Shown piece after piece: positions 1 to 8,373 of a stretch of DNA of 35,231 nt. The notes beneath the pieces were generated by a model. It was not told where the DNA came from. It did not search any database and worked only from the letters and a program-made list of their open reading frames with translations. Each line of letters begins with the position of its first letter. Position 1 is the stretch's first letter. The DNA comes from Streptomyces flaveus (GTDB lineage: Bacteria; Actinomycetota; Actinomycetes; Streptomycetales; Streptomycetaceae): NCBI RefSeq assembly GCF_014647675.1, contig NZ_BMPQ01000004.1, forward strand, positions 442,795 through 478,025. The letters run 5' to 3'. The position numbers and the translations under genes are program-made.

Positions 1-20
1 TGGACACCGACTCGGTGCCG

Positions 21-2084
21 TCACTTGCTGTAGACGCCGACCTCGCGGAGGGAGTATCCCCATTCGGTGCCCCGCTCGAGCCCCTGGACGCGCACATAGC
101 GGGCCGGCACGCCGGTGAACCGGGCCGTGTCCAGGCCGCCGTCGCCGGTGGTGGTGGACCATACGGACTGCCAGTTCGTGCCGTCGGCGGAGAGCTGGAT
201 GCGGTACGCCTTCCCGTAGGCACGCTCCCAGTCGAGAGTGACGCGCTTGACGAGGCTCGCGGACCCGAGGTCGAGCCGGAGCCACTGGTCGCCGCTCCAG
301 TCGCTCGCCCAGCGGGTGTCCGGCTTGCCGTCCACGGCCCTGGAGGGCGCGTAACTCGTGAACGGGTTCGACTCCGAGGAACTGGCCGAGGCGGTCGAGC
401 CCGAGGCGAGGTTGACCCCGGCCTTGTGGTCCTCGGACGCTCCCCAGGTGCCGAGATAGGACTCGGCGCCCCGCAGGAGGTCGTTCACGACGTCCTGGCC
501 GCCGACCCGCCGAATGTCCTCGATCCAGTCCGGGATCATGCCGGCGTGGGCGGCGCCGTCGGTGTTGTAGTCCCAGGTGCGTTCGCCGGTGGTCTGTCTG
601 GCGATGACGGAGCCGCCGTCGACGCTCTTGAAGGGGTACGTGACCGGGTTCGAGGTGCCCGCGCCGCGCGGGGCGGGGTGCTCTCCGATGCCGTTGAAGT
701 CGGTGCCGTAGCCGTAGCCCACGCCGTACTTCTCACGCAGAGCGTCCGTGCGCTTGGCCTCCGCGCTGAACTCCTCGGAGCCGTGCATGTACTGGGCGAC
801 GAAGCCGCCAAGGGAGTAGACCCGCTCGGTCCAGTTGAGGTCCATCCAGCTGTGCGAGGACAGGACACCCGGGTACTGCTCGGCCTCGAAGATGTCGAGC
901 ACCCGGCCGGTGGCCTTGACGCTCATGTGGTCGATCTCGAGCATCATCTTGCGTTTCATCATGCCGCGCACGGCGTACTCGCCGAGGCCGGTGAGACCGC
1001 GGACGTTGCACTGTGCGTCCTCGTCGTACTCCGGGACCTCGGTGCCCGCCGGCAGGTCCTCCTCGGCCTCGGACGACGCCTCGCCGATCGGGTTGTCCTT
1101 CTGCGGGCCGGTGCACTTCTCCGTCTTCCAGAAGGTGCCCGTCGACAGGAACTGGCCGACGTTGATGGCCGTACCGAGCCCGTGCTCGTCGAAGCGGACC
1201 CCGCACAGCGCGTTGTCGAACTTGTGGCACAGGAACATGCTGCGCACGCCCAGGTCGTACAGCTCGTCGAGGCCCTTGTCGATGTCCTCCTTGTCGCACT
1301 GCGCGATGTCGAGGACCTGCTTGCAGCCGAACGGCTCGGAGGTCTCGACCCCGAGAATGACGGCCAGTTTGCCCTGCTCGATGACCTCGCGGGCCTGCGC
1401 GCTGTCGGTGACGATCCGGAACCAGCCCTTGCCGGTGCCGCCGTACATCTTGTCGATGTGGTCCTGCATGTCGTACGTCAGCTTCGCCTGGAGCCGGATC
1501 GAGGTCATCTCGTCGCAACTGCGGTCCTTGAAGGGGTAGACCGAGCAGATCATGCCGTTGGTGACGAGGTCGTTGACGAGGACCCGCTGACCGCCGCGCC
1601 AGGCGCGCTCGATCCAGGCGTAGTAGTTCGCCTGATGGGTCATCGAGTCGTACGCCGGCCAGTCCTTGAACGTCGGCCAGCCGACCGGGTCGTGCTTGCC
1701 GTCACCGCCGTGGGTGATGTAGTCGAAGATCGCGAGCGTGCCGTCGGGGTAGTGCTCGGGACAGTCCTTGAGCGCGTCGGCGATCCCTTTCTCGGAGAAG
1801 GTCTTGCCGCAGATGAGCCGGCCGCCGAACGCTTCGTTGGACATCAGGTGGTTGTGCGCGTCGACGAGGCCCCGTACCTCCCCCTGGGAGTCGGTTCCCT
1901 TGAAGGGCTCGCCCGTGACATTGATCTGGGAGTCCGGCGCGGGCCGCGCGACCGGGTTCCACCAGTCCGTCTCGGCCGCGGAACTGGACGTGGGGCCGAG
2001 CGTCATGGTCATCACGATGAAGAGCAGCGAGAGAATCGTGATGGGGGTACGCCTGCGGTGTTGCTGTCGAGTCATGGTCATCAC
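21..2084 (-). CDS. Secreted M19 membrane-dipeptidase-like hydrolase with C-terminal discoidin (F5/8 type C) domain
   Basis: The 687-residue protein starts with a basic stretch, a hydrophobic core and an Ala-rich cleavage region (about residues 1-37), so it should be exported. The metal site begins with D75-A-H77-N-H79. Further on come VETSEPFGC, a YDLGVRSMFLCHKFDNAL stretch, LEIDHMS, SSHSW and GTDFNGIGEHP; this order resembles the M19 dipeptidase pattern (Glu, His, His, and a GSDFDG-like Asp loop). Residues from about 556 to the end (SRAVDGKPDTRWAS ... YVRVQGLERGTEWGYSLREVGVY) are a typical F5/8 type C carbohydrate- or surface-binding domain. Start: GTG at 2084 or the adjacent ATG at 2081, both behind GGAGACGTGA; an ATG at 2075 is also possible. 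Substrate is unknown. The M19 assignment is by motif order only and could instead be another amidohydrolase branch. Confidence 0.8.
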   Translation of the reverse strand: MMTMTRQQHRRRTPITILSLLFIVMTMTLGPTSSSAAETDWWNPVARPAPDSQINVTGEPFKGTDSQGEVRGLVDAHNHLMSNEAFGGRLICGKTFSEKGIADALKDCPEHYPDGTLAIFDYITHGGDGKHDPVGWPTFKDWPAYDSMTHQANYYAWIERAWRGGQRVLVNDLVTNGMICSVYPFKDRSCDEMTSIRLQAKLTYDMQDHIDKMYGGTGKGWFRIVTDSAQAREVIEQGKLAVILGVETSEPFGCKQVLDIAQCDKEDIDKGLDELYDLGVRSMFLCHKFDNALCGVRFDEHGLGTAINVGQFLSTGTFWKTEKCTGPQKDNPIGEASSEAEEDLPAGTEVPEYDEDAQCNVRGLTGLGEYAVRGMMKRKMMLEIDHMSVKATGRVLDIFEAEQYPGVLSSHSWMDLNWTERVYSLGGFVAQYMHGSEEFSAEAKRTDALREKYGVGYGYGTDFNGIGEHPAPRGAGTSNPVTYPFKSVDGGSVIARQTTGERTWDYNTDGAAHAGMIPDWIEDIRRVGGQDVVNDLLRGAESYLGTWGASEDHKAGVNLASGSTASASSSESNPFTSYAPSRAVDGKPDTRWASDWSGDQWLRLDLGSASLVKRVTLDWERAYGKAYRIQLSADGTNWQSVWSTTTGDGGLDTARFTGVPARYVRVQGLERGTEWGYSLREVGVYSK

Positions 2085-2308
2085 TCACGTCTCCGGTCGG
2101 CGGATGGCGCCGTCGATGAGCCAGACAGACGGTCATGGGCGCGACGAGGTCACACGCATGGTTGTCATGACTCGCACAAGCGGGTGTCATGAGAATCGCG
2201 ACTGTGGTCAACGGAGTCAAGAGTCCGGGACAGATGACCTGATGGCTTGTCGGTCGTGCCGAGCCTCCGGGTGCTGTTGCGTGACCGTCGAAGGATGCTG
2301 AACGGGCA

Positions 2309-2461
2309 GCCCCGGATGTCGCGTTCGAGGGCCTGGACGGAGCGGTGGACGTCCCGCCGGAGCTTCTTGGCGGTCAGCTCGGCGAACCACCGCTCCACCA
2401 GGTTCAGCCAGGACGATCCCGTCGGAGTGAAGTGCAGGTGGGAACGGGGGTGCGCCAGCCC
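2309..2461 (-). pseudogene. IS630-family transposase C-terminal remnant
   Basis: Read on the minus strand, 2461 to 2309 encodes LAHPRSHLHFTPTGSSWLN followed by LVERWFAELTAKKLRR and HRSVQALERDIRG. This is the HFTPTxSSWLNxVERWF segment that precedes the last catalytic acidic residue in IS630-type DDE transposases. A stop codon lies in frame just upstream (about 2465-2467) and the protein diverges after RDIRG, so only about 50 codons survive. No terminal inverted repeats or target duplication are recognisable. The rest of 2085-2467 (383 bases) shows only two copies of TGTCATGA (2163-2170 and 2185-2192) and no gene. Confidence 0.7.
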
Positions 2462-2467
2462 AGGTCA

Positions 2468-3805
2468 CTAGGGAGCTTCTCCCCCCGTCCCCAGGCCCGG
2501 AGGTCGGCCGAGCGCGCCCTGGGACGGAAGGCTGGTGGGCCGGGTGCGTAGTACCTCTTCGACGGAGGAGAGGGCGAAGCGGACCGCGCCGGTGATCACG
2601 GCCTCGTCGCCCAGGGCGGACAGCCGCCACTGCGGCAGGTCGACGAGGAGGCTGCGGGCTTCATCCTCGGCGGCGTTCAGGAGGAGTTCCGCCGCCGGAA
2701 GCAGGCCGGGGACAGGGAAGAGGCTGGTGCCGAGCACGACCAGCGCCGGGTCGAGCGCCAGCAGCACGGGGGCGATCCCGGCGGCCAGCCTCCGCCCGTA
2801 CGACGTGATGGCCGCGACTGCTTCGGGGTCCCCTGAGGCGGCGCCATGGACGATGTCGGTACCGGTGCGACGTGCAGGGTCCGCGGGATCCGGGGCGACG
2901 GCGTCCGGGACCAGGGGTTCGAGGCCGGGCTGCGAGGAGGGGCTGCCGGGGAAGTGGATGAAGCCGATCTCGCCGGCCGCACCGCGGTGTCCGCGCAGCA
3001 GGCGCCCACCGGTGATGACACCGGCGCCGAGGCGTTCGCCGAGCAGGACGAAGACCATCTCGTCGGCTGCGCCGCCGACCCCGCGCCACTGCTCGCCGAG
3101 CGCGGCGAGGTTGGCGTCGTTCTCCACGGCGACCGGGCAGCCGAAGGCGTCGCGGAGGGTGGTGACGATGTCCGCCTCGGTCCAGCCCTTGAGGTTGTCG
3201 GCCTGCCGGATACGGGTGTTGCTCCGGTCCACCAGGCCGGGGGTGCCCACCGTCGCGGCCCACACCCGCCGGGTGTCGGCTCCGGAGCGGTCGATCGCGT
3301 GCTGCACCACCCCGGTCACGGCGCGGGCGCGGGCCCGGCCGCCCAAGTCGGCGCGTACCGCCTTGCGTTCGACGGCCACCGGCCGGCCGTCGAGGTCGGC
3401 CAGGCAGGCGCTCACCGAGCGGGCCCGTACATCCACGCCGATGACGAAGCCCGCATGCGGGCAGAAGCGGAACCGGCGGGCCGGGCGGCCGGGCGAACGC
3501 TGGCCACGGGCGGAGACGGCCGGGGCGACCTCGATGAGGCCGCAGTCCATGAGTTCCTCGACGATCGCCTCAACGGTGGGGCGGGAGAGCTTGGTTGCCT
3601 CGGCCAGGGTGGAGAGCCGGGGGTGCGGGTCGGTCGAGCGTACGGCGGCGAGGATGGCCGCGGCGTTCGTGGCACGCAGGTCCGCGACGCCCACCACCGC
3701 GGGCAGTTCGCGCCCGGGGGAGTGCGGCTCCGGCAGCCCGCCGAGCGGCCACAGCGCCCGCGGGGCGGGGGCCGTGGACGGGGAGCGGTCCCTGGACGTG
3801 GCCAA
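2468..3805 (-). CDS. ROK-family transcriptional regulator
   Basis: This 445-residue protein has an N-terminal winged helix (about residues 42-100, including RPTVEAIVEELMDCGLIE) and a ROK domain (about 115-430). ROK signatures are CPVAVENDANLAALGE and GAGVITGGRLLRGHRGAAGEIG. The usual CxCGxxGC zinc motif expected after GEIG is missing; that stretch reads FIHFPGSPSSQPGLEPL with no cysteine. The start is TTG 3805, fixed by an AGGAGG seven bases upstream (3813-3818 on the plus strand). It is divergent from the sugar ABC operon and very probably controls it; ROK regulators normally respond to a sugar or sugar phosphate. The effector cannot be read from the sequence. Confidence 0.9.
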   Translation of the reverse strand: MATSRDRSPSTAPAPRALWPLGGLPEPHSPGRELPAVVGVADLRATNAAAILAAVRSTDPHPRLSTLAEATKLSRPTVEAIVEELMDCGLIEVAPAVSARGQRSPGRPARRFRFCPHAGFVIGVDVRARSVSACLADLDGRPVAVERKAVRADLGGRARARAVTGVVQHAIDRSGADTRRVWAATVGTPGLVDRSNTRIRQADNLKGWTEADIVTTLRDAFGCPVAVENDANLAALGEQWRGVGGAADEMVFVLLGERLGAGVITGGRLLRGHRGAAGEIGFIHFPGSPSSQPGLEPLVPDAVAPDPADPARRTGTDIVHGAASGDPEAVAAITSYGRRLAAGIAPVLLALDPALVVLGTSLFPVPGLLPAAELLLNAAEDEARSLLVDLPQWRLSALGDEAVITGAVRFALSSVEEVLRTRPTSLPSQGALGRPPGLGTGGEAP

Positions 3806-3881
3806 TGATCAACCTCCTGTGGAGCGGCCCGGCGGGGACCGGTACGGACCGCCCTGACGATAACAATCCAGCCATGAGTCC

Positions 3882-3958
3882 TTGACGCATGCCAGGCTCG
3901 CTCTGATTATAAAACGCAACTGCGTTATCGAACCAGTCGAGCTCACCAATCGAGCTCA
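3882..3958. promoter_or_regulatory. Divergent ROK/ABC-operon promoter with palindromic operator candidate
   Basis: On the plus strand TTGACG (3882-3887), a 17-base gap and GATTAT (3905-3910) form a good promoter for the ABC operon. On the minus strand the same AT-rich patch contains a perfect TATAAT (3911-3906) facing the ROK gene. Immediately next to both lies a perfect palindrome, AACGCA-AC-TGCGTT (3913-3926). Downstream there are two direct repeats of TCGAGCTCA (3937-3945 and 3950-3958), 13 bases apart. The palindrome position fits an operator able to block both promoters. The remaining leader to 4142 shows nothing else I can identify. Confidence 0.6.
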
Positions 3959-4142
3959 TAGAGCTGTCGAAACCCCGGCGCTCGCGGGACCCACCGCGAT
4001 CCCGGCCCGTCCACGGCGTCTTCCCACCCTCCTCGCGCCGCCTCCGCCGCGCCGCGCACCATCGCGGCCTCATGCACCACGTCTCCACCGCCGCTCGGCC
4101 TTGCCGTCGGCTCTCCCTGTCCCGTCACGCCCAGGAGACCCC

Positions 4143-5483
4143 ATGAGCCCCAGCCCGTCGTCCCTGTCCAGACGTACGTTCCTCACGGCCACCGGCGCCG
4201 TCGGCGCCGCGGCGCTCACCGCGTGCAGCGATCTGACCCCTGGCGCATCGTCGTCGGAGAAGAGCAGTTCCGGCCCCGTCTCCACGGCGATACCGGCCGA
4301 CGAGAAGATCACGCTGGTGGTCGCCGACGCCGACGACACCACCATGACCCCGGGTCTCATCGCGGCCTTCCGCAAGAAGCACCCGAACATCACCGTCAAG
4401 CGCAACTACACCGGCTGGGACGACTACCTCAAGAGCATCAACACCACCATGTCGGCCGACAGCGCCCCGGACATCGCCCAGTTCACCTCCGGCATGCAGA
4501 ACCTCGTCCCGGGACGGCTGCTGCTCAAGGTCGGCGAGTACGGCAAGGCGTACGGCTGGGCGGAGAAGTTCCCCGGCCTGGACCAGATCACCCTCACCCC
4601 GGACGGCAAGACCGTCGGCACCGGCGACCTGTACGGGGTGGGTGCGGGCCTCTCGTTCGAAGGCGTCTACTACAACAAGGCCAAGGCGCAGAAGCTGGGC
4701 CTGACCGTCCCTCCGGCCACCCTGGACGAGCTGGAGGCCCTCTTCGTCAAGGCCAAGGCGGCCGGTGAGACCGCACTGGTCGCCGGCAACCTCGACGGCG
4801 GCCTCAACCACCCCTTCAACGTGCTGCTCTCGGCCTATCTGACGCCGAAGGACCGCGAGGCGTGGGCCTATGGCCACCAGAGCGCCACCATCGTGCTGCC
4901 GGAGGCCGAGAAGGCGGCCGAGACGCTCAAGCGGTGGGTGGACGAGGGGTATGTAACCCCCAAGGTCAACGGCGTCAGCGACAACGACGCCACCGCCGCG
5001 TTCGCCAAGGGCGAGGGCGTCTTCCGGATCAGCGGCAACTGGGCCGCGGCGGCGGTGGCCGAGGGGCTGGGGGAGGGGGCCGGCTACTTCAACATGCCGC
5101 CCGTCACCTCCGGTGGGAAGGTACGCACCACCGGCGCCGGCGTGTACTACTGCGTCTCCAGCAAGTCGAAGAACGCTGCCGCGGTCGCCGCGTTCCTCGA
5201 CTTCACCGCCGGCGCGGAGGCCGCCGCCATCACCGCCAAGGCGGGCTTCATGGCTCCCGACGCCGGAGCCATGCCGAGCCAGAGCGGGCTGCTGGGCGAT
5301 GTCCAGCAGGGTTGGCAGACGGTCGTCAAGGACGCCGGTCTGCAGCCGTTCATCCAGAACTCCTCCAGCCCGACGATGGGCGACACCCTCACCACCCAGC
5401 TGCAGCTGCTCGCCGGAGACAAGGTCACCGCCGAGAAGTTCCTGGCCGGTCTCCAGACGGACTTCGAGAACTACCACAAATGA
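4143..5483 (+). CDS. Sugar ABC transporter substrate-binding lipoprotein (Tat-exported)
   Basis: The 446-residue protein begins with a twin-arginine signal (SRRTFL, residues 9-14) followed by a hydrophobic stretch and a lipobox LTAC with the acylated cysteine at residue 28. It is therefore a Tat-exported lipoprotein on the outer face of the membrane. The remainder is a family-1 extracellular solute-binding protein (ITLVVADADD, AFRKKHPNITVK, APDIAQFTSGMQ, GVYYNKAKAQKLGL). The open frame extends upstream to 3882, but ATG 4143 is preceded by AGGAG and by a proper signal peptide, so I choose it. It overlaps the first permease by 4 bases (ATGA). A carbohydrate ligand is likely from the family; which one is not visible. 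Confidence 0.92.
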   Translation: MSPSPSSLSRRTFLTATGAVGAAALTACSDLTPGASSSEKSSSGPVSTAIPADEKITLVVADADDTTMTPGLIAAFRKKHPNITVKRNYTGWDDYLKSINTTMSADSAPDIAQFTSGMQNLVPGRLLLKVGEYGKAYGWAEKFPGLDQITLTPDGKTVGTGDLYGVGAGLSFEGVYYNKAKAQKLGLTVPPATLDELEALFVKAKAAGETALVAGNLDGGLNHPFNVLLSAYLTPKDREAWAYGHQSATIVLPEAEKAAETLKRWVDEGYVTPKVNGVSDNDATAAFAKGEGVFRISGNWAAAAVAEGLGEGAGYFNMPPVTSGGKVRTTGAGVYYCVSSKSKNAAAVAAFLDFTAGAEAAAITAKAGFMAPDAGAMPSQSGLLGDVQQGWQTVVKDAGLQPFIQNSSSPTMGDTLTTQLQLLAGDKVTAEKFLAGLQTDFENYHK

Positions 5484-6460
5484 CCACTGCCGACCGACTG
5501 ACCGGCCCCGCCCCCGCTCCCGGAGCCCAGAGCCCGGCGGAGCGCGCGGCGGGCAGCACCGTGCGCAAGCGCCCCCGCCCGGCGCGGTCCGGCCGCCGCC
5601 GACGCCGGGCCGTGGCGTTGCTGTACCTGCTGCCGGCTCTGCTGCCCTACACGCTCTTCGCCGTACTGCCGCTGCTGCACACCGCTTACCTCTCACTGTT
5701 CGACTGGGACGGGGTGACCCTCCCGTCCTTCGTCGGCCTCGACAACTACGGCCGTATCGTCACCGACCCGCAACTGCGTGCCGCCGCCTGGCATGCCGGT
5801 GCGCTGATCCTGTTCTTCTCCGTCCTGCCCATCTGCCTGGGGCTGGTCTCGGCGGCGATCGTGTCCCGGCGTGCCGGGCGCCGGGGCACCACCCTGGTCC
5901 GCACGGTGCTGTTCCTGCCCCAGGTCATCCCACTGGTAGCGGTCGGCATCCTCTGGCGCTGGGTGTACGCCGAGGACGGCACCCTCAACCAGGCGCTGAG
6001 GGCGATCGGCCTGGGCGGCCTCACCGACGCCTGGCTGGGCAGCTTCACCTGGGCGCTGCCGGCCGTCGGACTGATCGGCAGCTGGGTCGTCTCCGGCCTG
6101 TGCATGGTGCTGTTCCTGTCCGGGACCCAGCGCATCGACCCGGAGATCTACGAGGCGGCACGGATGGACGGGGCGGGCCCGGTACGCGAGTTCATGGCGA
6201 TCACCGTCCCGCTGCTGCGGCCGGAGTTCGCGGTCGCGCTGTCCATCACCGTGATCGCCGCCCTGTCCAGCTTCGACCTCATCTACATCACCACCGGAGG
6301 AGGCCCGGGCAACAGCACCGTCGTTCCCGGAATCCTCATCTACCGCCTGGCCTTCGGGGGCGGCGCGGTCGGTGTGGCCAGCGCGCTGGCGATCGTGCTG
6401 ACGGTGGTCATCTCCCTCGCCGTCCTGGTCATCAACCGGCTGTCCAGGGAGGCGCCGTGA
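5480..6460 (+). CDS. Sugar ABC transporter permease (MalF/UgpA type)
   Basis: This 326-residue membrane protein has a basic cytosolic N-terminus (to about residue 42) and about six membrane segments, starting with VALLYLLPALLPYTLFAVLPLL. The EAA loop that docks the ATPase is clear: EAARMDGAGPVREFMAITVPLLRP. It begins inside the stop region of the binding-protein gene (ATGA overlap) and ends in a GTGA overlap with the second permease, so translation of all three is coupled. With the partner permease it should form the heterodimeric channel. Confidence 0.93.
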   Translation: MTTADRLTGPAPAPGAQSPAERAAGSTVRKRPRPARSGRRRRRAVALLYLLPALLPYTLFAVLPLLHTAYLSLFDWDGVTLPSFVGLDNYGRIVTDPQLRAAAWHAGALILFFSVLPICLGLVSAAIVSRRAGRRGTTLVRTVLFLPQVIPLVAVGILWRWVYAEDGTLNQALRAIGLGGLTDAWLGSFTWALPAVGLIGSWVVSGLCMVLFLSGTQRIDPEIYEAARMDGAGPVREFMAITVPLLRPEFAVALSITVIAALSSFDLIYITTGGGPGNSTVVPGILIYRLAFGGGAVGVASALAIVLTVVISLAVLVINRLSREAP

Positions 6461-7299
6461 CCTCACCGACCTCGACGACCAGAGCGGTCACCGGGCGGCT
6501 GGCGGCGCCCTTCGTGCTCGCGCTGTTCATGGCCGCCGTGCTCGTGCCGTTCGCCTCCCTGCTGCTGGCAGCACTTCAGCCGGCGGGCGCACCGCTGACC
6601 GGCTTCGCCCTCCCGGACGGGCTGCACTTCGAGAACTTCTCCCGCGCCTGGTCCGCGGCCGGCTTCGGCACACTGCTGCGGTCGAGCGTGGTCATCGCGC
6701 TGTGCGTGGTGCCGGCCGCGGTGGTGTGCGCGACCCTCGCCGGGTACGCGCTCGCGACCCTGGACGTCCCCGGCCGGGGAAGGCTCTACGCGTATCTGCT
6801 GCTCGGCCTGTCCATCCCCACCGAGGGCACCATCATCCCGCTCTACTACGACCTGCGTGCCATAGGACTGACAAACACCGTGCCGGGACTGGCCCTCGCG
6901 GAGATCGCCGCGTTCATGCCGTTCGGGGTCTTCTGGATGCGCGCCCACTTCTCGACCATGCCGCGCAGCCTGATGGAGGCCGCACGGCTGGACGGCGCCT
7001 CGTCGTGGGCGACGCTCTGGCGGATCCTGCTGCCCAACTCCCGCCCGGCAGTTACCACATTGGGCGTTCTGTACTTCGTCTGGAGCTGGAACCAGTTCCT
7101 GCTCCCGCTCATCCTGATCCAGGACCCGGCCCGCCGTACGGCACCCGCCGGACTGGGCTTCTTCACCGGGCAGTTCGGCGTCGACGTGCCGCTGCTCGCC
7201 GCGGCCACCCTGATTGTGATCGCCCCGGTCGTGCTCGTCTACCTGTTCTTCCAGCGGCACTTCATCAGTGGCGTACTCAGCGGCGCCCTCAAGGGCTGA
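6457..7299 (+). CDS. Sugar ABC transporter permease (MalG/UgpE type)
   Basis: This 280-residue permease has about six membrane segments and an EAA loop (EAARLDGASSWATLWRILLPNSRP). The GTG start at 6457 overlaps the stop of the upstream permease and follows a purine-rich CCAGGGAGG site. The open frame extends far upstream but that part is only an overlap with the preceding genes. No ATPase gene follows; in Streptomyces such CUT1 systems commonly share the MsiK ATPase encoded elsewhere, so this transporter probably does too (family knowledge, not seen here). Confidence 0.93.
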   Translation: MTSPTSTTRAVTGRLAAPFVLALFMAAVLVPFASLLLAALQPAGAPLTGFALPDGLHFENFSRAWSAAGFGTLLRSSVVIALCVVPAAVVCATLAGYALATLDVPGRGRLYAYLLLGLSIPTEGTIIPLYYDLRAIGLTNTVPGLALAEIAAFMPFGVFWMRAHFSTMPRSLMEAARLDGASSWATLWRILLPNSRPAVTTLGVLYFVWSWNQFLLPLILIQDPARRTAPAGLGFFTGQFGVDVPLLAAATLIVIAPVVLVYLFFQRHFISGVLSGALKG

Positions 7300-7338
7300 C
7301 CACACAAGGCCTGAACCCACAGGAGGTCGGAGAATTCC

Positions 7339-8373
7339 ATGGCAGAACTCGAAGTCGCGCTGATCGGCGCGGGCGGCATCGCCCGCACGCATCTGCCCGC
7401 GTGGGTCGCCCTCGGCGCGCGGATACGCCTGTACGCACCCGACGGCCGCGCCCCCGCCCTCGCCCGCGAGTTCGGCGCGACGTCCGCGGGCTCCCTGCGT
7501 GAGGCGATCACCGGGGCCGTCGTGGTGGATGTGTGCACCCCGACCGACACCCACCGGCAAGTCACGCTGGCCGCCGTTGCGGAGGGAGCCCATGTCCTGT
7601 GCGAGAAGCCGCTGGCGCTCAGCGCGGCCGAGGCCGAGGAGATGGCCGACGCGGCGGAAGAGGCCGGGGTGAGGCTGTACCCGGGACATGTCGTGCGCTT
7701 CTTCCCGGCCTACGCCCGGCTTCGCGACCTGGTCGCCGGAGGCGGCCTGGGCCGGGTGGCGGTCGCCCGGTTCACCCGTACCGGCCGCTATCCCACCTGG
7801 AGCGGCTGGTTCGCCGACCCGGCCCGCTCCGGCGGGATTCTGACGGACCAGATGATCCACGACATGGACATCGCCCGCTGGCTCTTCGGCGAGGTCGTCC
7901 GGGTCCATGCCCGGCACCAGGGGCATCTCACCGCCCCGGCCCCGGAAGGGGCGGTCGCCACCGGTACCGCCGTACTCACCCACGCGGGAGGCGCCATCAC
8001 GCAGGTCGTGGGGGTGTGGGGGCCGCCGGCAACGCCGTTCCGCACCACGTTCCATGTGTCGGGCACCGGCGGGACCGTCCAGCACGACTCGCAGGCCCAC
8101 CTCGACCTGCGGATCACCGGTGCCGTGTCCGGCGGCCCGGCGGACGGCATACCCGTCGGAGACTTCGGGGAGTCGCCGTACTTCACCCAGATCCGCGAGT
8201 TCGCCGAGGCGTTCGCGGGTGGTCCGGAACCACGGGTGAGCGGCCGGGACGGCGTGGCGGCCGTCCGCATCGCCGAGGCCGCGGCTCAGTCCGCGCGTAC
8301 CGGACGGACCGTCGAGCTCGCCCCGCTCATCCCGCAGCCAACCGCCGTACCCACAGGGGGAATTGACCAGTGA
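7339..8373 (+). CDS. Gfo/Idh/MocA-family NAD(P)-dependent oxidoreductase
   Basis: This 344-residue protein has an N-terminal Rossmann fold (LIGAGGIARTH, residues about 7-17), the family Glu-Lys-Pro motif (CEKPLAL) and a C-terminal substrate domain with DMDIARWLFGEV. Members oxidise a hydroxyl of sugars, inositols or related polyols. It lies 39 bases after the second permease behind AGGAGG and belongs to the same transcription unit. The context suggests that it acts on the imported compound. The substrate cannot be assigned. Confidence 0.9.
   Translation: MAELEVALIGAGGIARTHLPAWVALGARIRLYAPDGRAPALAREFGATSAGSLREAITGAVVVDVCTPTDTHRQVTLAAVAEGAHVLCEKPLALSAAEAEEMADAAEEAGVRLYPGHVVRFFPAYARLRDLVAGGGLGRVAVARFTRTGRYPTWSGWFADPARSGGILTDQMIHDMDIARWLFGEVVRVHARHQGHLTAPAPEGAVATGTAVLTHAGGAITQVVGVWGPPATPFRTTFHVSGTGGTVQHDSQAHLDLRITGAVSGGPADGIPVGDFGESPYFTQIREFAEAFAGGPEPRVSGRDGVAAVRIAEAAAQSARTGRTVELAPLIPQPTAVPTGGIDQ

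Noticed and set aside
15..2192. 725-codon plus-strand open frame opposite the dipeptidase gene
   Set aside because: Low-complexity Val/Ala/Arg/Gly product typical of an antisense shadow in GC-rich DNA; the minus-strand gene has signal peptide, motifs and ribosome site.
1702..2220. Minus-strand frame starting near the dipeptidase promoter
   Set aside because: Overlaps the dipeptidase gene in another frame, has shadow composition and no ribosome site.
7300..7338. Possible operon break between the second permease and first oxidoreductase
   Set aside because: Only 39 bases with a ribosome site and no hairpin or promoter boxes; the genes are read as one operon.
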